NCBI GenBank assembly: GCA_900542255.1
Contig: UQMR01000026.1
Location: forward strand, 1 to 26,556
Length of the DNA stretch: 26,556 nt
Direction: 5' to 3'
Source: an uncultured Porphyromonadaceae bacterium
GTDB taxonomy: Bacteria > Bacteroidota > Bacteroidia > Bacteroidales > Barnesiellaceae_A
Below, in pieces: positions 14,778-22,745 of this stretch. The notes under the pieces were generated by a model that saw nothing but the letters and a program-made list of their open reading frames with translations, was not told where the DNA came from and ran no database searches. Positions within the stretch are counted from its first letter, which is position 1. Every line of letters starts with the position of its first letter. Made by a program: the position numbers and the translations under genes.

Positions 14778-17700
14778 ATGATTTCTAAAATGACAAGGAA
14801 AATCTATTTAGTTTTGATTGCAGCTGTTATGACAGTGGCTGTGTCGTGGGCCGATACTGTACAAGTGACTGGTACGGTGGTAGACGATATAGGCGAGCCG
14901 GTCATAGGAGCTTCTGTGTTGGTGAAGGGTACTACCAATGGCTGTTCTACCGACATAGACGGTAACTTCGTGCTGAATACATCGAGCGATGCCACACTGG
15001 TAGTGTCGTATGTGGGCATGAAACGCCAAGAGGTCAGCGTAGACGGGCAGACCAAACTGCGCATAGTAATGAACAGTACCGATATAACCCTCGACGATGT
15101 GGTCGTGATAGGTTACGGTACGATGAAAAAGAGTGATTTGACGGGTGCTGTTTCGACGGTAGCTGCCGACCAACTGAAAAAGACCCCTGCGGCCAACTTG
15201 GACCAGGCATTGCAGGGACGTGCCGCTGGTGTGACGGTCAATTCAAGCTCGGGTCAGCCCGGTGCTGCGGCCGAGGTGCGTATCCGTGGTATCGGTACGG
15301 TCAACAACAGCGCGCCTATCTATGTCGTGGACGGTGTTATCTTGGACGATATATCTTTCCTTAGCCCCAATGACATAGAGTCTACCGAAATATTGAAAGA
15401 TGCTTCTGCAACAGCGATTTATGGTAGCCGGGGTGCCAATGGTGTAATTATCGTGACCACAAAGAACGGTAATACCGACGGGCGCATGGAGATATCGTTC
15501 GACATGTATTGCGGATGGCAAAACCGTTGGCACAAGCTGGATGTGATGGGTCGCGATGAGTTTGTAGATACTTACTTGAAGATAAATGCGGCAGCATCGG
15601 AGAAACGATACTTCCAAGAACATGGCTTCAATGAGTGGCTCGCCATGTATAAGGGCGTCGGATATAAAGACTATCAGCCGGTGGTAATGACCGAGCGCAA
15701 TCCTGACGGACTTGATTATAGCAGCATCGATACCGATTGGCAAGACGAGGTATTCAAGAAAAATGCTTTTATACAGAATTATCACCTCTCGGTAAGCGGT
15801 GGCAGCGACCGTTACGGATATGCCATCAGCGCCGGATGGTTCGGACAAGAGGGAACAATTATAGGTTCTGATTTCAACCGTCTGACGTTGCGTGCCAATA
15901 CGTGGTTCAAGGTAAAAGATTGGTTGAAAGTGGGAGAGAACCTCTCGTTTGTAACGACCCAGAGCCGCCTGGCGATGAACAATAGTTCGAGTGCCGGTGC
16001 TTCTATCCTCTCGGCGGCTCTTGCCATGGCTCCGTGGGACCCCACCCGTTATCCGGCAGGAAGCTACAACCGGAAAGGTGAAGATTTGAGCGGTCAGATA
16101 GCTGCCGGTACCAATTTTGTCAATGTGACCAACCCGTTGTCGATGGTAGAGATGAATCATCCCAACGACAAAACCGAGCGTTTGGTGGGCGATGTTTATG
16201 TAGAGATAACGCCGCCGTTTGTGAAGGGTTTGGTTTTCAGAAGCGATATTTCGCTCGACCTGATAAATACGCGCAACCGCTCCTTCAAGGAGGCATATAA
16301 ATATTCCGATTACGACCAAAGCCTTTACAACTTCCTGAGTAGCAGCATGGGCCGTCAGAGCCAGCTGATATGGGAAAACACCCTTACCTATAACAAGACT
16401 TTCAATGACATCCACGAGCTTACGGCTATGGTGGGACAGACGATGGAGGAGACCAATTACTACTCGATAGGTGGTTCGGGTGCCGACATCCTTAATCCGG
16501 TAGAGACCAACTGGTATTTGTCGCAGACGACACGCGACCGCGCCGAGGCCAGCGACTCGGTATGGCGTACACGCCGCTTCTCGCTCCTCGGACGTTTGCA
16601 CTATTCGTTGCTGAGCCGTTATTTGGTTACGGTCAACTTCCGTGCCGATGCTTCGAGCATGTTCCCCGAGAATTTGTGGGGTTATTTCCCCTCAACGGCC
16701 TTGGCTTGGAAAGCGAGCGAAGAGGAGTTCTTGCGTAATGTGAAATGGCTCGACTTCCTGAAAGTACGTGCCGGTTGGGGACAGATAGGTAATGACAAAA
16801 TCAACAGCGACAGCTTCACGTTGGCCATGTTCAACTCCGGTCCTACGTTTGTCGACTACGTATTGGGTGCCAATCAGGCTCTTGTCAACGGCGCTACGGT
16901 GCTGACATGGGTCAACAACGGCGGCAAGTGGGAAGTTACCGAGCAGTGGGACTTGGGTGTCGACTTCGGGTTGTTCAACGGATTGCTGTCGGGTACTGTC
17001 GACTTCTTCTTGCGTGATACCAAAGATATGCTGCTCACCGTGAAAGGTCCTGCCCAAGTAGGTAACCGCTATGACGGTACCAACAATGTGGGAACGGTTC
17101 GCAACAAAGGTATAGAGATTACGCTCGACCACCGCAACAAAATAGGTGACGTAAATTACTCGATAGGCGGTAACGTATCGTTTATCAAAAACAAGCTGAC
17201 GGCTCTCAATGGCGGACAGCCCGTGTATAGCCACATCGACAACGTAGTCGTTTGCGATGAAGGTATGCCGCTCTACTCTTTCTATGGTTATGTATATGAA
17301 GGCATATACACCTCGCAAGAGGAAGTAGATGCAGCCATGTGGGGATACGCCGAGAATAACAACCCCTATTCGGTAGGTGACGCCAAGTATGCCGACCTCA
17401 ACCATGACGGTATCATCGATGATAACGACCGGACGCAATTGGGCAGTGCCTTCCCGTGGTTGACTTACGGTATCAATCTCGGTCTTGAATGGAAAGGCAT
17501 CGATGTTTCGCTCTTCTTCCAAGGCGTCTATGGCAACCAGATATACAACCAGGTACGCTATCGTCTCGAAGGTCGCGGCGACCAGTCGGTCTTGGGTACG
17601 CAGATGCGTGATGTATGGACGACAGAGACTCCCGACGGTACGATACCCGACCCGCGTCACAGCGTCAACTTCTTCGCTTCGAGCCGATTCTTGGAGAGCG

Positions 17701-17921
17701 GTGCATATTTCAGACTGAAAAATGCCCAGATAGGTTATACACTCCCCAAGGCATGGACCGACAAGATTGGTTTCAACCGTTGCCGCATCTATGTGCAGGG
17801 AAGCAACATCTTTACTCTGACACCTTATACCGGATATGACCCCGAGGTGGGCGGTGGTGTAGATTATGGTAACTATCCGCAATCGCGCACATTCCTCGTA
17901 GGTGCAAACATATCGTTCTAA
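14778..17921 (+). CDS. SusC-like TonB-dependent outer-membrane transporter
   Basis: The 1047-residue protein imports glycan pieces across the outer membrane using TonB energy, working with the SusD lid. It has a signal peptide (about 1-25), a CarboxypepD_reg-like domain (VTGTVVDDIGEPVIGASVLVKG, about 31-105), the SusC plug start DVVVIGYGTMKKSDLTGAV, plug motifs VRIRGIGTVNNSAPIYVVDG and EILKDASATAIYGSRGANG, then a long beta-barrel ending in Phe (VGANISF). Length is normal for the family. An upstream in-frame TTG at 14733 was rejected in favour of ATG at 14778; ATG at 14790 is also possible. It is the first gene of the operon, 21 nt before susD. Confidence 0.97.
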   Translation: MISKMTRKIYLVLIAAVMTVAVSWADTVQVTGTVVDDIGEPVIGASVLVKGTTNGCSTDIDGNFVLNTSSDATLVVSYVGMKRQEVSVDGQTKLRIVMNSTDITLDDVVVIGYGTMKKSDLTGAVSTVAADQLKKTPAANLDQALQGRAAGVTVNSSSGQPGAAAEVRIRGIGTVNNSAPIYVVDGVILDDISFLSPNDIESTEILKDASATAIYGSRGANGVIIVTTKNGNTDGRMEISFDMYCGWQNRWHKLDVMGRDEFVDTYLKINAAASEKRYFQEHGFNEWLAMYKGVGYKDYQPVVMTERNPDGLDYSSIDTDWQDEVFKKNAFIQNYHLSVSGGSDRYGYAISAGWFGQEGTIIGSDFNRLTLRANTWFKVKDWLKVGENLSFVTTQSRLAMNNSSSAGASILSAALAMAPWDPTRYPAGSYNRKGEDLSGQIAAGTNFVNVTNPLSMVEMNHPNDKTERLVGDVYVEITPPFVKGLVFRSDISLDLINTRNRSFKEAYKYSDYDQSLYNFLSSSMGRQSQLIWENTLTYNKTFNDIHELTAMVGQTMEETNYYSIGGSGADILNPVETNWYLSQTTRDRAEASDSVWRTRRFSLLGRLHYSLLSRYLVTVNFRADASSMFPENLWGYFPSTALAWKASEEEFLRNVKWLDFLKVRAGWGQIGNDKINSDSFTLAMFNSGPTFVDYVLGANQALVNGATVLTWVNNGGKWEVTEQWDLGVDFGLFNGLLSGTVDFFLRDTKDMLLTVKGPAQVGNRYDGTNNVGTVRNKGIEITLDHRNKIGDVNYSIGGNVSFIKNKLTALNGGQPVYSHIDNVVVCDEGMPLYSFYGYVYEGIYTSQEEVDAAMWGYAENNNPYSVGDAKYADLNHDGIIDDNDRTQLGSAFPWLTYGINLGLEWKGIDVSLFFQGVYGNQIYNQVRYRLEGRGDQSVLGTQMRDVWTTETPDGTIPDPRHSVNFFASSRFLESGAYFRLKNAQIGYTLPKAWTDKIGFNRCRIYVQGSNIFTLTPYTGYDPEVGGGVDYGNYPQSRTFLVGANISF

Positions 17922-17942
17922 TTCCTTAAATGCAGCAATACA

Positions 17943-19511
17943 ATGAAAAAGAAAACATTATATATATTACCTCTGGCGATGGCCTCATTGGCAATGACGT
18001 CGTGTGTAGATAATTGGCTCACAGAGCCATCGCCCGGCATAACAAAGCTGGAAGACTTTTATACCTCGGGACAAACCGCGTTACAGTCGGTCAATGCCGC
18101 CTATACACCCTTGATGTGGGAATATGATGGCGCTACCTACCTGTGTGAGTGGTATATCGGCGACGTCATGTCTGACGATGCCTTGAAGGGCGGACAGAAC
18201 GTAGGTGACATGTCTGTCGTGTATGATATGGAAAACTTCAAGGTGCAGTCAAACAATGCTTTGCTGCTCGGCTTCTATCGTGCGCAGTATCAGGGTATCG
18301 CCCGTTGCAACCTCGTGCTCGACCAGGTGGCTAAGATGGAGCCCGACACAACGATGAATGTCTCGTTGCAGCAACGCATCCTTGGTGAGGCATCGTTCTT
18401 GCGCGCTCTCTATTATTTCCGTCTGGTACGTGTCTTTGGCGGCGTGCCGTATGTCGATTTCATCATAGACTCGCCCTCCAAGTGGCAGCAGCCGCGCGCC
18501 ACGGCCGAGGAGGTGTATGGCCATATCATCGACGACCTCACGTTTGCCCAAAAGACATTGTGGGAGAAAAACGCCTATGCGGCCGAGGATTTGGGCCGTG
18601 CCACGAAGGGTGCAGCCGAGGCCATGTTGCTGAAAGTAAATCTTTACTGCCACAACTACGCTGCTGCCGAGGCATGGGGCGACTCCATTATCTCGAAGAA
18701 CCAGTATGACCTTTGCGCAGATTATGGTACAAACTTCCTCTTGGAGGGTGAGAACGGCATCGAGTCGGTATTCGAGATACAGTATATGGAGGATGAGATG
18801 AGCGACTATGGCGAAGGATTCGGCTTTACGCGAGGAACTTTCACGACCATTCTTACTCGTACCCGCGCCGAAGATGGTTGGGGCTTTAACAAGCCTACGC
18901 AGAACCTCTACGATGAGTTTGAGGCCGGCGACCCGCGTCGCGACTTGTCGATACTGAACCCGCTGGGCGACCTCTCGACCGTAGAGTATTATTTGGGCAA
19001 CCGCTACTTGAATCGCAAATATGCACTTGTGACCATTGCCGACGGTGACACGACCTACTATCAGTTGAAACACGCCACACGTAGCCCCATCAATACGAAG
19101 TATATCCGTTATGCCGACGTATTGTTGATGTATGCCGAGGCTTGCTGCGAGAACGGCAACCTTGCTGCTGCCAAAGAGGCTTTGGAGCGTGTCCGTTCGC
19201 GTGCTCGCAATATGCAGGACGACCCCACGGTACTGCCGGCTTTCCCCTACGGTTCGTATAGCGATACACCCGAGGGATTGCGTGATGCCATCCGCCACGA
19301 GCGTCGTGTCGAGCTCGCTATGGAAGGACACCGTTGGTTCGACTTGTGCCGCTGGGGCGTAGCCTGTGAAGTGATGGAGGCTTACAAGGCACAGGAGAGT
19401 GAAGAGGTGCGTGCCGAGATGGGTACTTTCATCAAAGGCGTACATGAGCTGTTGCCTATCCCGCAACAGGAGATAGACCTCAATCCGATGGAGCAGAATC
19501 CTGGGTATTGA
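17943..19511 (+). CDS. SusD/RagB-family surface lipoprotein
   Basis: The 522-residue protein has a lipoprotein signal with lipobox MTSC (Cys21). The SusD fold is seen in helical TPR-like parts (FYRAQYQGIARCNLVLDQV; LGEASFLRALYYFRLVRVFGGVPYVD), the region TKYIRYADVLLMYAEACCENGNLAAAKEALERVRSRA, and the C-terminal ELAMEGHRWFDLCRWG and KGVHELLPIPQQEIDLNP. These are standard hallmarks. SusD binds the glycan and caps the SusC barrel. It directly follows susC. In this locus the substrate should be a beta-1,3-glucan, judging from the enzymes. Confidence 0.97.
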   Translation: MKKKTLYILPLAMASLAMTSCVDNWLTEPSPGITKLEDFYTSGQTALQSVNAAYTPLMWEYDGATYLCEWYIGDVMSDDALKGGQNVGDMSVVYDMENFKVQSNNALLLGFYRAQYQGIARCNLVLDQVAKMEPDTTMNVSLQQRILGEASFLRALYYFRLVRVFGGVPYVDFIIDSPSKWQQPRATAEEVYGHIIDDLTFAQKTLWEKNAYAAEDLGRATKGAAEAMLLKVNLYCHNYAAAEAWGDSIISKNQYDLCADYGTNFLLEGENGIESVFEIQYMEDEMSDYGEGFGFTRGTFTTILTRTRAEDGWGFNKPTQNLYDEFEAGDPRRDLSILNPLGDLSTVEYYLGNRYLNRKYALVTIADGDTTYYQLKHATRSPINTKYIRYADVLLMYAEACCENGNLAAAKEALERVRSRARNMQDDPTVLPAFPYGSYSDTPEGLRDAIRHERRVELAMEGHRWFDLCRWGVACEVMEAYKAQESEEVRAEMGTFIKGVHELLPIPQQEIDLNPMEQNPGY

Positions 19512-19522
19512 AAATGAAACAA

Positions 19523-19565
19523 AAGCAGGGGGGCGCGGCCTCCTGATATGCCGTCCCCGCTGCTT
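19523..19565 (+). other. Imperfect hairpin between susD and the downstream gene
   Basis: AAGCAG with GGGG pairs with CCCC and CTGCTT across a G bulge, with a further CGGC/GCCG pairing inside. It lies 12 nt after the susD stop. No T run follows, so it may partly terminate transcription or set relative mRNA levels of susCD and the enzymes. Confidence 0.45.
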
Positions 19566-19611
19566 CTGATATATAAATCTATTGTTCAACTTTATCAAAA
19601 AAACTTCAATC

Positions 19612-20511
19612 ATGAAAAAGATTACTTTGTTGGCAGCTGCAACAGCTGCATTGCTTGGCGGAAACGCATACGCACAAGCCGAATTTGATTTCTCGAATGG
19701 TGGTAGCTATCACCTCATCTACTTGGACGAAGAGACTTTGGCAGCCAATGTTTCTGCATCGGACATCGTATCGGATTGCCGTCCCGATGAAACAACTCGT
19801 TTCCTGTATGTATGGGACAACACTTATGTAGGTGTTCCCTCTACGGGTCCCAACTCAAACGGCGTGCCCGGGGCTTTCATTAACCTTGAGGTAGGTACAG
19901 TGGGCTGGTCTGGTATGGGTATCGTCAACAACAACGGTGCACATTTCGATGCCATCGACGATACATATCGTTTCCACATCGCCCTGAAAACGATGGATGC
20001 CGACTCTCATGTGATTATCGTAGGTGATGAAGATGCCAATCAAGTAGCTAAATTCACCATTGGTTCGGCTCCTTTCAACGATAACGGTACGATTTACGAA
20101 GTTCTGCAAGACATCAGCCGCGATGGTGAGTGGAATGCTATCGACGTTTCTGTTGCCGACCTGAAAGCGTATAGCAAAAGCGGTATGGTAGGATATCCCA
20201 ACCCCGATTTCACAGGCAACATCTTCTCTATGTTGAGCGGTGCTCGTACAGGTGCTAACATTGCTTTGGATGCTATCTTCTTCTACAAACCCGGTACCAA
20301 CGGTGTAGAGGGCGTTAAAGGCGATAACGTGAAGATATTCAGCACCGGCCGCACAATCCAAGTATTGGGTGGCGAAGGCATCGAGGTTTACGACATCACC
20401 GGTAAACTCGTAAAAGAGAGCAAAGGCACTATCGTAGGTACCGAAAATCTTGCTGCCGGTGTGTATGTAGCCAAGAGTGGCAATGTAGTTACAAAAGTTA
20501 TTGTTCGTTAA
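19612..20511 (+). CDS. Exported glycan-binding-like protein with T9SS-type tail
   Basis: The 299-residue protein has a signal peptide (about 1-20, ending NAYA) and a strand-rich body (AEFDFSNGGSYHLIYLD; YRFHIALKTMDADSHVIIVGDE; GANIALDAIFFYKPG) that reads as one or two beta-sandwich units. The last 70 residues (GVEGVKGDNVKIFS, then VYDITGKLVKES and LAAGVYVAKSGNVVTKVIVR) match the type A T9SS C-terminal sorting domain. There is no lipobox, so it differs from usual SusE/F lipoproteins although it occupies their position after susD. No glycosidase motif is seen. The longest frame starts at TTG 19582, but ATG at 19612 gives a proper signal peptide. Binding of beta-glucan is inferred from context only. 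Confidence 0.75.
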   Translation: MKKITLLAAATAALLGGNAYAQAEFDFSNGGSYHLIYLDEETLAANVSASDIVSDCRPDETTRFLYVWDNTYVGVPSTGPNSNGVPGAFINLEVGTVGWSGMGIVNNNGAHFDAIDDTYRFHIALKTMDADSHVIIVGDEDANQVAKFTIGSAPFNDNGTIYEVLQDISRDGEWNAIDVSVADLKAYSKSGMVGYPNPDFTGNIFSMLSGARTGANIALDAIFFYKPGTNGVEGVKGDNVKIFSTGRTIQVLGGEGIEVYDITGKLVKESKGTIVGTENLAAGVYVAKSGNVVTKVIVR

Positions 20512-20523
20512 TAGAGTGTATTG

Positions 20524-20555
20524 ACATGCGGCGACTCAGATGCGCCGCCGCATGT
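20524..20555 (+). terminator. Hairpin after the glycan-binding-like gene
   Basis: ACATGCGGCG pairs with CGCCGCATGT around a 12-nt loop and is followed by TTTCATA. It could end part of the transcripts before the enzyme genes. Confidence 0.55.
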
Positions 20556-20676
20556 TTTCATAGGTATTAAAGGCAAGGGAAAAAAGATTGTTTTGCTTTT
20601 GCAGAGCGATGAGTCGGCGGTAGCGCAGGACACGCGCGAGAAGAAGAATAGAAATAGGAAAAGAGAGATAAGAATT

Positions 20677-21783
20677 ATGTATAAGAAATGGATGATAAGT
20701 GCGGCATTGTGTGCAGCTACCGTATTGGGCGCCCAAGCCGATTATGAATTGGTGTGGGAAGATGATTTTACGGGTACGACGTTGAATGAGTCGCAACACT
20801 GGAATGTAGAGGTTAACGGTAACGGTGGCGGTAACAACGAATTGCAATATTATCGTCGTGAGAATGTTTCGGTAGGTACAGAACCGACTACCGGTGCATC
20901 GTGCCTGATACTGACGGCTCGCAAAGAGAGCTTCGGCGGGAAACCCGCTACCTCGGGTCGTATCAACTCTATGGGTAAGGTATATGCCAAGTACGGGAAA
21001 ATAGAGGCACGCATAAAATTCCCCTATACTGCCAACGGATTATGGCCCGCTTTCTGGATGATGGGCAATGATTATTCGTCGGTGGGATGGCCCCGCTGTG
21101 GCGAAATAGATATTATAGAATTGGGTAATGCTGCCGGTATTGCAGGCGGCACGCAAGACCGATATTTGATAGGTGCATGTCACTGGGGTACATCGCCGGT
21201 AAATCATCCCAACTATGGGTTGGGGTCGGTGCATAGCGAGAGCGTACAAGGCGATTTCCACCTCTTCACGCTTATATGGAACGCAACCTCGGTGAGCATG
21301 TATGTAGATTTGGATAAGAATCCCAATGCGCAACCCTATTATGTGATGAACATCTATGACATGAGCAACGAAAATTCGGTGGGGTATTATTTCCATAAGC
21401 CCTTCTTCATCTTGTTCAATCTTGCCGTAGGTGGCACATTCCCCAATATATATGACATCAATGCCGTGACGGCTCTTGCCAGTGGCGAGGCCAAGATGTA
21501 TGTCGACTATGTGCGCATCTATCAGAAAGGCGATGCCGGCGAGGAGTTCTACGGCCCCGCAACCGGAGGTGTAGAAGGTATCGGTAACGAACAGACCATG
21601 AAAGTGTATTGCAACGGAACAGAAGCCGGTGTGGCAGGAGCAACCGAGGGTATAGAGTTGTATAATATGCAGGGTGCTCTTGTACGTCGTAGCAGCGAAC
21701 CCCGTATTTATGTAGGCGATGTGCCCGGCGGTGTGTATGTACTGCGATGCGGCAGTTTCGTGAAGAAAATAGTCTTGAAGTGA
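20677..21783 (+). CDS. GH16 endo-beta-1,3-glucanase (laminarinase-like) with T9SS-type tail
   Basis: The 368-residue protein has a signal peptide (about 1-21, ending AQA). The GH16 jelly-roll domain spans about 22-286, starting with YELVWEDDFTG and HWNVEVNGNGGGNNELQYY. The catalytic motif GEIDIIELG at 142-150 gives nucleophile E143, helper D145 and acid/base E148; the extra residue (ExDxxE) is the laminarinase-type bulge. WPAFWMMGNDYSSVGWPRC precedes it, and FFILFNLAVGG comes later. Residues about 298-368 form a T9SS-like tail (IELYNMQGALVRR, VPGGVYVLRCGSFVKKIVLK). The frame reaches back to TTG 20521, but ATG at 20677 begins a normal signal peptide. It would cut beta-1,3 (possibly mixed-linkage) glucan outside or on the cell surface. 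Confidence 0.93.
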   Translation: MYKKWMISAALCAATVLGAQADYELVWEDDFTGTTLNESQHWNVEVNGNGGGNNELQYYRRENVSVGTEPTTGASCLILTARKESFGGKPATSGRINSMGKVYAKYGKIEARIKFPYTANGLWPAFWMMGNDYSSVGWPRCGEIDIIELGNAAGIAGGTQDRYLIGACHWGTSPVNHPNYGLGSVHSESVQGDFHLFTLIWNATSVSMYVDLDKNPNAQPYYVMNIYDMSNENSVGYYFHKPFFILFNLAVGGTFPNIYDINAVTALASGEAKMYVDYVRIYQKGDAGEEFYGPATGGVEGIGNEQTMKVYCNGTEAGVAGATEGIELYNMQGALVRRSSEPRIYVGDVPGGVYVLRCGSFVKKIVLK

Positions 21784-21826
21784 GAAACGCTTTGAGATAC
21801 ATATAGTTGTAGGAGAGAATATCTTT

Positions 21827-22738
21827 ATGAAATATATAATAAAAACCTTGTCTCTGTTGTGCGTTGCATGCTGTGGTATGTGTAGCGCTGTGGCAGGCGA
21901 CGTCTACCATCTGGTGTGGGAAGATGACTTTACGGGTACAACGCTGAACGAATCGCAGCATTGGAACATAGAGGTCAACGGCGACGGAGGCGGTAATAGG
22001 GAGTTGCAGTATTATAGCCGCGAGAATGTCTCGGTGGGGCTCGACCCCGAGAGCGGAGCCTCGTGCCTGATACTGACAGCCCGCAAGTGTGAGATGAACG
22101 GTAAAAATGCAACCTCGGGCCGTGTCAATACCCGCAACAAGGTGTGCGCAACACATGGTAAGATAGAGGCGCGCATCAAATTCCCCCGTACGGCCGATGG
22201 ATTATGGCCGGCATTCTGGTTGCTGGGTAATGACTATTCGTCGGTGGGATGGCCTCGTTGTGGCGAAATAGACATTGTAGAAATGGGGCATGCCGATGGT
22301 ATAAAGAACGCGACGCAAGACCGTTATTTCAACGGTGCGTGCCATTGGGGTGTATCGCATACCGACGTGAAACACTTCGTGCAGAATGCTACGGCCGAGT
22401 ATGACTTGCAAGACGGTGATTTTCATCTGTTCACCATAGAGTGGGACGAACACTCTATCAAGATGTACCTGGACCGCGACCGCAATCCCGAGGTAGCTCC
22501 CTATTTCGTGGCCCCTATCGGTGACAGGTCGAAACCCGACTCCCCCGGACACTTTTTCCACAAGCCGTTTTTCATCCTGTTTAATTTGGCCGTAGGCGGT
22601 GAGTTTACGGGTATCGAGCAGATAGAAGACGTCACTGCGCTGGCGGGCGGCGAAGCCAAGATGTATATAGATTATGTGCGTGTGTACCGCCGTGGCGAGG
22701 AGGCGCAACCGGCTAATGAAATGACATATCAAAAATAA
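21827..22738 (+). CDS. Second GH16 endo-beta-1,3-glucanase, without T9SS tail
   Basis: The 303-residue protein is a close relative of its upstream neighbour, about two thirds identical by eye, suggesting tandem duplication. The signal peptide is Cys-rich (LLCVACCGMCSA) but no canonical lipobox fits, so signal peptidase I cleavage after about AVA is likely. The catalytic motif GEIDIVEMG gives nucleophile E147, D149 and acid/base E152. Shared stretches include VWEDDFTGTTLNESQHWN and GNDYSSVGWPRCGEIDI. It ends soon after the GH16 domain (DYVRVYRRGEEAQPANE) and lacks the sorting tail. It may therefore act in the periplasm or be exported by another route. It lies 43 nt after the first GH16 and 7 nt before the GH3 gene. 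Confidence 0.93.
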   Translation: MKYIIKTLSLLCVACCGMCSAVAGDVYHLVWEDDFTGTTLNESQHWNIEVNGDGGGNRELQYYSRENVSVGLDPESGASCLILTARKCEMNGKNATSGRVNTRNKVCATHGKIEARIKFPRTADGLWPAFWLLGNDYSSVGWPRCGEIDIVEMGHADGIKNATQDRYFNGACHWGVSHTDVKHFVQNATAEYDLQDGDFHLFTIEWDEHSIKMYLDRDRNPEVAPYFVAPIGDRSKPDSPGHFFHKPFFILFNLAVGGEFTGIEQIEDVTALAGGEAKMYIDYVRVYRRGEEAQPANEMTYQK

Positions 22739-22745
22739 GATAAAT

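Noticed and set aside
15243..16601. Long minus-strand open frame (452 codons) inside susC
   Set aside because: It lies fully antisense to a certain SusC gene, has no family motifs and a His/Arg/Tyr-rich composition typical of shadow frames. The same holds for long minus frames within susD, the GH3 gene and 16692-17882.
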